A stretch of 64,000 nucleotides of DNA from Xanthomonas chitinilytica (GTDB lineage Bacteria; Pseudomonadota; Gammaproteobacteria; Xanthomonadales; Xanthomonadaceae), in NCBI RefSeq assembly GCF_026107455.2, contig NZ_JAPCHY010000002.1, positions 62,001-126,000 of the forward strand, read 5' to 3'. The notes below the pieces were generated by a model that did not search any database, had not been told where the DNA came from, and saw only the letters and a program-made list of their open reading frames with translations. Made by a program: the position numbers and the translations under genes. This document shows, piece after piece, positions 56,701 to 64,000 of this stretch. Every line of letters begins with the position of its first letter. Position 1 is the stretch's first letter.

Positions 56701-57191
56701 TGCGCTGGCCGTGGTCCGCATCGCCGCCGCGGCTGGACGACCCGCAGGCCGAGGCGCTGCTGCAGGCGTTGACGTCGCGCGATGCGCGGCGCATCCAGGC
56801 TGCCGCCAGCCAGGTCGCGCGGCTGCATGCGGCCGGCGCGCTGGATGCGCTGGCGCCGCACGCGGAGACGATCGGCAAGGCCTGCGCAGGCATCGAGCTG
56901 GACGGCGCACTGATCGGCAACCAGGTGCATCTGGCATTCGCGCTGCGCCGGCTGCGCTACTGGCGCGATCGCACCGGCTGCCTGTGCGCGCTGTATCCGG
57001 GGTATGTGTTCTTCGACCCGCGATGCCTGATCGAGCAGGGCCAGGTGCGGCTGCTGGAACGGGGTGAAGCCGAAGACGGCTGGGGCGAGCGGCATCGTGT
57101 CGCCTGCAGCGCCTGCGGCCAGGCGTGGGACGCCACCGACCGCGAATACCACTATCCGTGGTGGGAATGGCGGCCGCTGCCGGCGGCGTGA
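56700..57191 (+). CDS. Small protein with possible zinc ribbon, unknown function
   Basis: A 163-residue protein. An Ala/Leu-rich helical first half is followed by a region with five cysteines: CLCALYPGYVFFDPRC and, 40 residues on, CSACGQAWDA. The CxC/C and CxxC pairs could form a zinc ribbon. The end is aromatic (YHYPWWEWRP). It is translationally coupled to ybaK (stop and start share one base), so probably expressed with it. I know no family name for it. Confidence 0.7.
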   Translation: MRWPWSASPPRLDDPQAEALLQALTSRDARRIQAAASQVARLHAAGALDALAPHAETIGKACAGIELDGALIGNQVHLAFALRRLRYWRDRTGCLCALYPGYVFFDPRCLIEQGQVRLLERGEAEDGWGERHRVACSACGQAWDATDREYHYPWWEWRPLPAA

Positions 57192-57362
57192 AACCCGTCC
57201 GCGATCCCCCGCGCCTGCACCGGCAATGGAGCGGGAAATGCCGCGCCAGGCGGCCTCGCCCGCCATCCCTTCCGTCGTCGGCCGTTGCTTGCACCCGTTG
57301 GACGCACCGTTTGCTCGTCCCCACTCACGCTGTCGCGCAGCGGCGACGCAGCGCGCCCGGCG

Positions 57363-58541
57363 TCAGCCGCCGCGGATGGCCTTGATGTCGTTGTCCGCGG
57401 CCCAGGCCAGGATGTCCTCGCGGCGCAGCGCGCAGGCCATCAGGTCGGGGAACTGGTCGGGGGTGCAGGCGAACACCGGCGCGCCCAGCGCGGCGAAGGC
57501 CTCGGCCATCCGCGCATCGTAGGCCGGGCGGCCGTCGTCGCTCAGCGCCAGCAGCACGATCAGGTTCACCCCCAGCCGCACCAGCGCGGCGGCGCGCGCC
57601 AGCAGTTCCTCGCCGTTGCCGCCTTCGTACAGGTCGGAGATCAGCACCAGGTGGGTCTTCTGCGGCTGCTGGATCTGCCGCTCGCAATAGGCCACGGCCT
57701 GGTTGATGTCGGTGCCGCCGCCCAGTTGCACGCCGAACAGCACCTGCACCGGGTCGGCCAGTTCCCCGGTGAGGTCGACGATGGCGGTGTCGAAGCACAC
57801 CAGCCGCGTCTTCACCACCGGCAGCGAGGCCATCACCGCGGCGAAGATCGAGGCATAGACCACCGAGCTGGCCATCGAGCCGGACTGGTCCACGCACAGG
57901 ATCACCTCGTCCAGATCCACCAGCCGGCGCTGGTGGCGCATGAAGCCGACCAGCCGCTCGGGCACGACGCTGCGGTACTCGGGCTGGTAGTGGCGCAGGT
58001 TGGCGCGCAGGGTACGCGGCCAGTCGATGTCGGCCGGGCGCGGGCGCGAGGTGCGGCGGGCGCGGTTGACCGCGCCGCGGATGGCCTCGGCGGTGCGCTG
58101 CTCCAGCCGCGCGATCAGCGCGGCCACCACCTTGGCGATGACCATGCGCGCGGTTTCCAGGGTCTTTTCCGGCATCACCGAGCGCAGCGCGACCAGGTCG
58201 GCCACCAGATGCACGTCGGCCTCCAGCGTGGCCAGGAACTCCGGTTGCAGCAGCATCTGCCGCAGGCCCAGCCGCTCCAGCGCGTCGCGCTGCACCACCC
58301 GCACCACCGAGGCCGGGAAGAACGCGCGGATGTCGCCCAGCCAGCGCGACACCCGCGGCGCCGAGCCGGCCAGCGAGCCGCGGCCCTTGCCGCCGGCGCC
58401 TTGCCCGGGAGCGTCGTACAGCGCGGACAGCGCCGCGTTGAGGCGGCGGTCGTCGGCGCTCAGGGCGGTTTCGTCGTCCTGGCCGAGCACCAGCCGCCAG
58501 CGGCGTTCCTGCTCGCGCCGGTCCGGGGTCATGTCGGCCAT
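57363..58541 (-). CDS. VWA domain protein, YehP/CoxE-like
   Basis: A 392-residue soluble protein. An N-terminal helical region contains a Gly-rich linker (GQGAGGKGRGS). The von Willebrand A domain in the C-terminal half has an intact metal-ion adhesion site: DQSGSMASSV, Thr in GGGTDINQAV and Asp in ISDLYEGG. It belongs with MoxR-type ATPases, as cooperating chaperone pairs that load metal or remodel complexes. By content of the locus it corresponds to E. coli YehP (378 residues). It is the last gene of the five-gene cassette and overlaps the DUF5682 gene by 13 bases. Confidence 0.9.
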   Translation of the reverse strand: MADMTPDRREQERRWRLVLGQDDETALSADDRRLNAALSALYDAPGQGAGGKGRGSLAGSAPRVSRWLGDIRAFFPASVVRVVQRDALERLGLRQMLLQPEFLATLEADVHLVADLVALRSVMPEKTLETARMVIAKVVAALIARLEQRTAEAIRGAVNRARRTSRPRPADIDWPRTLRANLRHYQPEYRSVVPERLVGFMRHQRRLVDLDEVILCVDQSGSMASSVVYASIFAAVMASLPVVKTRLVCFDTAIVDLTGELADPVQVLFGVQLGGGTDINQAVAYCERQIQQPQKTHLVLISDLYEGGNGEELLARAAALVRLGVNLIVLLALSDDGRPAYDARMAEAFAALGAPVFACTPDQFPDLMACALRREDILAWAADNDIKAIRGG

Positions 58542-60835
58542 GCGGGGGGGTCTCCGGTGAGCAGCGCGCCCAGCCGCGCGGCGTGGGCGTTCCATGCGTC
58601 GAGGTGGCGAAGGTCGAGCGCGAGCGTGTCGGCCGGCCCGGCCTGCGGCGACAGCACGCGTTCGAGCAGGTGCCGGCGCTCGTTGCCGTCCAGCGCCGAC
58701 AGTACCCGTCGCAGCAGCGGCAGTTGCTGCTGGAAGGTCTCGGCCGGCAGCGCGGCCAGCCATGCGTCCACGCCGGCCAGCAGTTCGCGCTGGTGCAGCA
58801 GCTGCGCGGCCGCGCCGAGGAAGAAGCCTTCGAAGAACTGCGCCGCGTCGGCGCTGTCCTCGCCCGGCGAGAACATGCGCAGCATCAGCGCCTGGGTCTG
58901 GGCGACGTCGCGGCGCTCGGCCTCCAGCAGCAGGCGCGCGGCCAGCCCGGCCACGCGCCGGTGGGTGGGCGCGGCTTCGACCAGCGCATCGAGCGCCTGC
59001 CACCACGCCTGCGCGGCGGCCTCGTCCAGCTCGGCGATCGACAACGAGGCGGCCCAGCCGGCGATGGCCTCGCACAGCGCCGCGGCCTGCTCGGCGTCGA
59101 GGTTGCGCGAGGCGTAGGGCAGCGCCAGGGTGGCCTGCACCAGCAGGCGCTCGACCAGCCCGGCGACCTGCCCCAGTTCGATCCGGCGCGCGCTGCCGTA
59201 GCGCCGCAGCGACACCAGCGGCGGCAGCGTCGCCAGCATCTCCACGCATTCCTGCGCCTGCGCCGCGACCTCGGCCAGGCGCCGGATGCCGGCCTCCACC
59301 GCCCGCGGCAGCTGCGCCTCCAGGCAGGTGTTGACCAGCGCGGTCAGCGCCGACATGCGGCCCTCGCCCTGCATCCGGGCGATGGCGCGGTTGCCGGCGG
59401 CCTGTTCGATGGTGGTGCCGTGCACCAGGTTCTCGACCAGCGCGACGGCGAACTCCGGCTCCCAGCGCAGCGTCCAGCGCTCGCGGAAGGTGCCGCGGCT
59501 GCCGCCGGCATCGCCCTGCACGCCCCATGGCACGTCGAGCAGCCGCAGCCGGTGCAGCAGCTGCGAGCGGGCGTTGCCGGCGTCGCTGCGCAGATCCAGC
59601 GCCAATTCGCGTTCCAGCGCCTCGGGCTTGAGCCGGGTGGCCTTCTGCTGGCGTTGCAGGTCTTCCAGCAGCGGCATCAGCGGCGTGTCCGGCGGGATGC
59701 TGCCGACGTCGCCGCCCAGCAGCAGTTCGCGTTCGTGCTGCTGCCAGACCAGCGGCTCGCCGCCGCACAGGCAGGCGATCACCGCGTCGCGCATTTCCTC
59801 GTAGCCCGGTGCCGGCCGCGCGCGCAGCCGCGCCAGCGCGCCGGCCAGGCGCACGGTCTCGATCACCGAGGCCGGCGAGGCCGGGGCGCCGCCCGCGCGG
59901 AAGACGTGCGCCACCTGCACCAGCCAGTGCGACAGCGCTGCCTCGTCGCCGCCGTGGCGCCACAGGTGGGCGTACCAGCGCGGCGCGTCCACGCCGGCGC
60001 CGTAGCCGCTGGCGGTGGACAGGCGCGGCAGCGTCCACGGCACCCAGGTGCTGCGCACGGCGGTCTTGGGCAGGCCGCGCAGCAGCGCCTTGTCGTCGGC
60101 CTGCTTCGTCTTCGCGCGCAGCGCCGGGACGTGCCAGGCGCCGCAGACCACGGCCACCGCACCGTCCCCGGCCTCGCGCGCGGCCTGGGCGATGGACAGG
60201 CGCATGTGCGCCTCGCGCCGGCGCTCGCGCAGGCCCGGTTCCGCCGCGCTCTCGCGCAGCGCCTGCATCATGTCGGCCACCGCGGCGAAGGTTTCCGCCG
60301 GCGCGTCGTGGCCCGATTCCACCCAGTCGTGCCACCACGACTCGCCGTCGTCGTAGCCGGCCAGCCGCGCCAGTTCGCCGATGGGATCGTGGGCGAACGC
60401 GGGGGCGTGCTCTTCCCGTTCGTCGTCGCCTTCGGCATCGGCTTGCGCATCCTCCGGCGCTTGGTCCGCATCGTCCGCTTCGGCGGCCTGCGCATCGCGC
60501 GCGGCCTTGCGCGCGGCCAGTTCCAGCCCGGCCGGCAGGTCGATGAAGCGCACCGGCAGCTGCCGCCGCAGCGCCCAGACGATGGCCTGGTATTCCGGCG
60601 AGAACTCGGCGAACGGGTGGAACACCGCCAGTTCCGGATCGTCGGCGGCATGGTTCAGCAGCGCCACCGGCGGCACCATCGCAGGGTCCGCCAGCGCCGG
60701 CAGCAACGCGCCGGCGTCGGCCGGGCCTTCGACCAGCAGCATCGCCGGCTGCAGCGCTTCCAGCGCCTGCAGCAGGCGCCGCGCCGAGCCGGGGCCGTGG
60801 TGGCGGATGCCGAAGTAGTGGACCGTGGCGCTCAT
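58529..60835 (-). CDS. DUF5682 family protein, YehM-like
   Basis: A 768-residue protein without signal peptide. It opens VHYFGIRHHGPGSAR and continues MLLVEGPADAG and VALLNH, the typical DUF5682 beginning. An acidic, low-complexity stretch rich in Asp, Glu and Ala lies near residues 113-140. A block around residues 225-235 (AVAVVCGAWHVPAL) resembles the TraB/PrgY fold. The C-terminal half is helical. E. coli YehM (about 760) matches in length and in its place between a MoxR ATPase and a VWA protein. Biochemical function unknown. Starts 10 bp after the MoxR gene. Confidence 0.87.
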   Translation of the reverse strand: MSATVHYFGIRHHGPGSARRLLQALEALQPAMLLVEGPADAGALLPALADPAMVPPVALLNHAADDPELAVFHPFAEFSPEYQAIVWALRRQLPVRFIDLPAGLELAARKAARDAQAAEADDADQAPEDAQADAEGDDEREEHAPAFAHDPIGELARLAGYDDGESWWHDWVESGHDAPAETFAAVADMMQALRESAAEPGLRERRREAHMRLSIAQAAREAGDGAVAVVCGAWHVPALRAKTKQADDKALLRGLPKTAVRSTWVPWTLPRLSTASGYGAGVDAPRWYAHLWRHGGDEAALSHWLVQVAHVFRAGGAPASPASVIETVRLAGALARLRARPAPGYEEMRDAVIACLCGGEPLVWQQHERELLLGGDVGSIPPDTPLMPLLEDLQRQQKATRLKPEALERELALDLRSDAGNARSQLLHRLRLLDVPWGVQGDAGGSRGTFRERWTLRWEPEFAVALVENLVHGTTIEQAAGNRAIARMQGEGRMSALTALVNTCLEAQLPRAVEAGIRRLAEVAAQAQECVEMLATLPPLVSLRRYGSARRIELGQVAGLVERLLVQATLALPYASRNLDAEQAAALCEAIAGWAASLSIAELDEAAAQAWWQALDALVEAAPTHRRVAGLAARLLLEAERRDVAQTQALMLRMFSPGEDSADAAQFFEGFFLGAAAQLLHQRELLAGVDAWLAALPAETFQQQLPLLRRVLSALDGNERRHLLERVLSPQAGPADTLALDLRHLDAWNAHAARLGALLTGDPPAWPT

Positions 60836-60845
60836 CGACCGCCGG

Positions 60846-61922
60846 TCACAGCACGTCGAGCATGGCGCGGTAGTAGTCGCCGAAACCGCTGCGCTTCTTC
60901 AGCACGGTTTCCAGGTATTCCTCCAGCACGGTCTTGTCCTGCACCGGGTCCTTGACGATGGCGCCGATCAGGTTGCCGCCCAGGTCGGGGGCGGCCAGCC
61001 TGCCGTCGCCGAAGAAGTGGCACTGGCTCATGCCGCCGACCATCACCGCGATGGCCTCGGCGGTGGAAAGATTGCCCGACGGCGTCTTCAGCGTGACCTT
61101 GCCGTCCTCGGTGCGGCCGCTGCGCAGCTCGCGGAAGATCGCCACCACCCGCGCCACCTCCTCGGCAGCGTTGGCCGGCACCGGCAGGTCGAGTGCGCGG
61201 CCCATGTCCTGCACGCGCTGGTGCACGATCGCCACTTCCTCCTCCAGCGTGTCCGGCAGCGGCAGCACCACCACGTTGAAGCGGCGCTTGAGCGCGGCGG
61301 ACAGGTCGTTGACGCCCTTGTCGCGGTTGTTGGCGGTGGCGATGACGTTGAAGCCGCGGCGGGCGTGGACGATGTCGTCCAGTTCCGGGATCGGCATCAT
61401 CCGCTCGGACAGCACGGTGATCAGCGTGTCCTGCACGTCCGAGCCCATGCGGGTGAGTTCCTCCAGCCGGCACAGGGTGCCGGCCTCCATCGCGCGCAGC
61501 AGCGGCGTGGGCACCAGCGCCTGCCGGCTGGGGCCGTGCGCCAGCAGCTGCGCGTAGTTCCAGCCGTAGCGCACCTGGTTCTCGTCGGTGCCGGCGGTGC
61601 ACTGGATCACCCGGGTCGAGTCGCCGGAAATGGCCGCGGCCAGGTGCTCGGACACCCACGACTTGGCGGTGCCCGGCACGCCCAGCAGCAGCAGCGCGCG
61701 GTCGGTGGCCAGCGTCGCCACCGCCGCCTCGATCAGCCGGCGGTTGCCGACGTACTTGGGGATGACGACGGTGCCGTCCGGCGCGGTGCCGCCCATCAGG
61801 TAGGTGACCACCGCGCGCGGGGACAGCTGCCAGTTCGGCGGCCGCACGCCCTCCACCGCGGCCAGGGCCTGGAGTTCGTGTGCGTACTGCTGTTCGGCGG
61901 TGCTGCGTTGGTTCTCGCTCAT
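60846..61922 (-). CDS. MoxR-family AAA+ ATPase, YehL-like
   Basis: A 358-residue ATPase. Walker A is GVPGTAKSWV (residues 81-90), Walker B ends in CRLEELTR, sensor 1 is ATANNRDKG, and the arginine-finger region is SAALKRRFNVVVLP. The lid domain is present. MoxR proteins act as hexameric chaperones together with VWA partners, and one is encoded two genes downstream. The ATG overlaps the DUF5691 stop by four bases. Confidence 0.93.
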   Translation of the reverse strand: MSENQRSTAEQQYAHELQALAAVEGVRPPNWQLSPRAVVTYLMGGTAPDGTVVIPKYVGNRRLIEAAVATLATDRALLLLGVPGTAKSWVSEHLAAAISGDSTRVIQCTAGTDENQVRYGWNYAQLLAHGPSRQALVPTPLLRAMEAGTLCRLEELTRMGSDVQDTLITVLSERMMPIPELDDIVHARRGFNVIATANNRDKGVNDLSAALKRRFNVVVLPLPDTLEEEVAIVHQRVQDMGRALDLPVPANAAEEVARVVAIFRELRSGRTEDGKVTLKTPSGNLSTAEAIAVMVGGMSQCHFFGDGRLAAPDLGGNLIGAIVKDPVQDKTVLEEYLETVLKKRSGFGDYYRAMLDVL

Positions 61923-63376
61923 GGGTGCGGTTCTTCGGAAGGAGAAGGGGGAAGCGTGCGTGCGTTCAGGCGCAGCGGATCCAGCGCCGGTTCGGCGGCG
62001 CGCGCGCCGTCGGCGTCCAGCAGGGCCAGGCAGGCACGGGCGCAGTCGCCGGGGACGAGGCAGGCCAATGCCAACAGTTCGTCGGCCAGGCCGTCCAGCG
62101 CTGCCGCCTCCAGCACGACCACCTGCCTGTGCAGCTCGCGCCATGGCCGGCTGGCCAGCAGCTGTCCGGGTTCCAGTGCCGGCAACGGCCCGCCGGCCAG
62201 ATCCAGCAGGGCGTCGAACGTGGTCAGGCAGGTGTCGGCGGCGGGCAGGCCGCGCAGTGCCAGCGCCCGCCGCTGCGCGTCGTCGAGCCGCTGGTACAGC
62301 GGCGGCAGCGACCAGACCGCCTCCGTCGCCGGCGCGAACAGCAGCTTCTCCAGCCACGCCTGCACCACCGGCAGCGGCGCGCTGCGGGCGACGCAGGCCA
62401 GCAGCCCGTGGGCCTCGTCGTCCTTGCGCCAGCGCCAGTGCTCCACCAGTTCCAGCGACGGCACGCCCAGCGCGGTGGCGATCTGTTCCCACGTCGCCTG
62501 CGCCAGCAGTTCCTCGCGCTGGCGACGCTGGGCGGCGTTCTTCAACGGCGCGAACCCGGCCTCGGTGCGACGGCGCAGCAACCCGCTCCTGCCCAGTTCG
62601 AACCACTGCGGCAGCTCGGCCAGCAACGCGGCCTCGGCCGGAGCGTCGGCGCCCAGCCGCGCGCGCAGTTGCGCCGCGCGCTGGCGCACCTTCTCCGAGC
62701 GGTCGTTGTGCAGGGCCTCCAGCGCCGGCAGGTCGTCGGCCTGCAGCCGCTCGGCCAGCACCTCCAGCAGCGCCAGCCGCTGCGGCGCGGGCAGCGCGGC
62801 GGCATGGGCGGCGAATGCCTCGCGCCCCTGCGCCGGATCCTGCGCGCGCAGCGCCTGCAGGTGGCGGCGCTGTTCGCCGGGAGTCATCAGCGACCAGTCG
62901 TCGTCGGCCGGGACGGTGGCGTCGGGCGTGGCAGCGCGGGCCTGGCGCTCGTACCACGCGCGCCAGGCGTCGTAGCAACCGGGCAGATCGACGTCGGCGG
63001 GAAAGTGGCGGGCCGATACGTCGAAGGGGTGCAGCATGCGCCGGCGCGCGGCCAGCATCCGCATCAGCGCGGCGACCTGTTCGGCGCGCAGGCGCGGCAG
63101 CAGCCGGCGCGACAGCGTGCGTTCGGGCGCCTCCAGCGTCGCCAACGGCAAGGCGGGGAACGCGGCGGCCGGCGACAGGTTCGCGGGCGCCGCCGGCAAC
63201 ATCAGGAACTGCTGGCATTGCCCGCCCATCGCCAGCAGCGCGAGGCGACGGGCATCGTCGGCCTCGGGCAGCGACCAGTCCGCGGGAATGTCCGTCGCCG
63301 GCAGCGGACGGTTGCCGCCGGCGTACCAGCGCGCCTGCAGCCGTGCCAGCTGCGCGGAAAGCGTGGTCTCAGCCAT
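61919..63376 (-). CDS. DUF5691 family protein
   Basis: A 485-residue, helix-rich, leucine- and alanine-rich protein with no signal or membrane span. The repeating helical pattern in the middle (for example LLEVLAERLQADDLPALEAL) suggests HEAT/ARM-like repeats and a scaffolding or binding role. I match it to DUF5691 mainly through its place between a SWIM protein and a MoxR ATPase. It overlaps the SWIM gene by eight bases and the ATPase by four. Confidence 0.75.
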   Translation of the reverse strand: MAETTLSAQLARLQARWYAGGNRPLPATDIPADWSLPEADDARRLALLAMGGQCQQFLMLPAAPANLSPAAAFPALPLATLEAPERTLSRRLLPRLRAEQVAALMRMLAARRRMLHPFDVSARHFPADVDLPGCYDAWRAWYERQARAATPDATVPADDDWSLMTPGEQRRHLQALRAQDPAQGREAFAAHAAALPAPQRLALLEVLAERLQADDLPALEALHNDRSEKVRQRAAQLRARLGADAPAEAALLAELPQWFELGRSGLLRRRTEAGFAPLKNAAQRRQREELLAQATWEQIATALGVPSLELVEHWRWRKDDEAHGLLACVARSAPLPVVQAWLEKLLFAPATEAVWSLPPLYQRLDDAQRRALALRGLPAADTCLTTFDALLDLAGGPLPALEPGQLLASRPWRELHRQVVVLEAAALDGLADELLALACLVPGDCARACLALLDADGARAAEPALDPLRLNARTLPPSPSEEPHP

Positions 63377-64000
63377 GGAAGTACACCTCGCCCAGTGCGG
63401 TCTCCAGCATCAGCAAGGTGGCCTGCCAGCCGTTCCAGACGGCGACCGCCGACGAGGCGCGCAGGCCGCGCCAAGCGGCCACCTCGTCCAGCGTCGCCAG
63501 CGGCAGCGGTGCGGCACCGCCTTCCGGCAGCCACCAGTCGCCGCCTTCGGCATCGCGCGCGACCTGTCCGCTTCCCAGCACCAGCGGCGTGCGCTGCGCC
63601 CAGGGAACCTGGGCCAGATGATGGCGGTGCGGACGCAGCAGGTCGTCGCCGGGCGCCGGCGTTGCGGCCCCCTCCCCGCTCGCGGCCGCGGCGGTGGCGG
63701 CGGTGTTGAGCGCGCCGCGCAACGGATGGCGGCCGGGATGGAAGCTCACGGTCATGTCCAGCCGCTGGCCGGCCTCGAAGGCGGCGCTGCGGCGGCCGGC
63801 GCTGGCCGGGAAGAAATCCTGCAACAGCGCGAAGCGGCCGCCGTCGTGGCCGTGCCGCAGCCAGGTGGACTGGCCGACCATGCCGTCGCGGCGGGTCTCC
63901 ACCTCGGTGCCGAGCACACGCCAGGGACCGGCGACGTGGCGGGTGCCGGCATCGGCGAGGATGGCCTCGCGCGTGGGCGCCTGCACCACGCCGGCGCGGG
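63369..64000 (-). CDS. SWIM zinc-finger family protein, YehQ-like (partial)
   Basis: Only the C-terminal 210 residues are inside the window; the frame is open to the edge, so the N-terminal SWIM finger itself is not seen. The visible part has VAGPWRVLGTEVETRRDGMVGQ, split by the Trp-rich core, QDFFPASAGRR and WNGWQATLLMLETALGEVYFHG, the kind of C-terminal domain that accompanies SWIM fingers in this cassette. The identification depends on this and on gene order. First visible gene of the five-gene operon. Confidence 0.65.
   Translation of the reverse strand, partial: RAGVVQAPTREAILADAGTRHVAGPWRVLGTEVETRRDGMVGQSTWLRHGHDGGRFALLQDFFPASAGRRSAAFEAGQRLDMTVSFHPGRHPLRGALNTAATAAAASGEGAATPAPGDDLLRPHRHHLAQVPWAQRTPLVLGSGQVARDAEGGDWWLPEGGAAPLPLATLDEVAAWRGLRASSAVAVWNGWQATLLMLETALGEVYFHG

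Overview
The window is about 64 kb of very GC-rich chromosomal DNA. Its gene content and order point to the Lysobacteraceae/Xanthomonadaceae (gammaproteobacteria of the Xanthomonas, Lysobacter, Luteimonas and Pseudoxanthomonas type). The run ubiH, cobalamin adenosyltransferase, histone-deacetylase-like protein, lptD-surA-pdxA-rsmA-apaG-apaH, then folA-thyA-lgt is typical of that family. REP-like elements built on a GGAGCGACGTCAGTCGCGA core fit the same group. The genus cannot be fixed from the sequence alone. I see no rRNA, tRNA, CRISPR array, integrase or transposase; this is mostly core genome with a few accessory cassettes.

Layout. 1-2,980: a partial UbiH-type hydroxylase on the minus strand, then a BtuM-like vitamin B12 membrane protein, a PduO-type adenosyltransferase and a deacetylase-family hydrolase. 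3,090-10,615: a tightly overlapping envelope and housekeeping operon (lptD, surA, pdxA, rsmA, apaG, apaH, DUF1287 protein). 10,774-17,731 (minus): folA, a small membrane protein, thyA, lgt, a TerC protein, dgkA, a two-component system and a TesA-like esterase. 17,745-21,330: a LolD/YbbA-like ATPase with a giant FtsX-type permease, and a DUF486 protein. 21,331-22,046: a REP-rich gene-free stretch. 22,047-26,256 (minus): a Fur-box-controlled heme operon (hemP, TonB-dependent receptor, cysteine-rich protein, DUF6607). 26,392-32,585: an aldo/keto reductase, a CNT nucleoside transporter plus ribokinase-family kinase, a YegP protein, DusB and a methyltransferase. 32,643-41,136 (minus): a YdjM-like membrane hydrolase, a TolC/HlyD/ABC-2/ABC-2 exporter with no ATPase gene, an LpxH2-like phosphoesterase and an OlsF-like two-domain acyltransferase. 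41,347-44,917: metK with an intrinsic terminator, then a YnbA/PlsC/YnbB-like lipid cassette. 44,938-53,479 (minus): a TPR-tailed Ser/Thr kinase, PEP carboxylase and an S9 peptidase. 53,600-57,191: an SAH riboswitch with ahcY, two unknown proteins and YbaK. 57,363-64,000 (minus): a five-gene SWIM / DUF5691 / MoxR AAA+ / DUF5682 / VWA cassette running off the window edge.

How the parts work together. Envelope biogenesis dominates: LptD and SurA assemble the outer membrane, Lgt acylates lipoproteins, DgkA recycles diacylglycerol, and two separate cassettes (OlsF-like and YnbAB-like) suggest non-standard membrane lipids. MetK makes SAM and AhcY removes the SAH left after methylation, with AhcY under direct SAH control by riboswitch. 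The best candidate for an uncharacterised system is the 57.4-64.0 kb MoxR/VWA cassette, which by family content resembles E. coli yehL-yehM-yehP-yehQ. The YnbAB-like and OlsF-like lipid cassettes, the BtuM-like protein and the exporter lacking its ATPase also merit attention.
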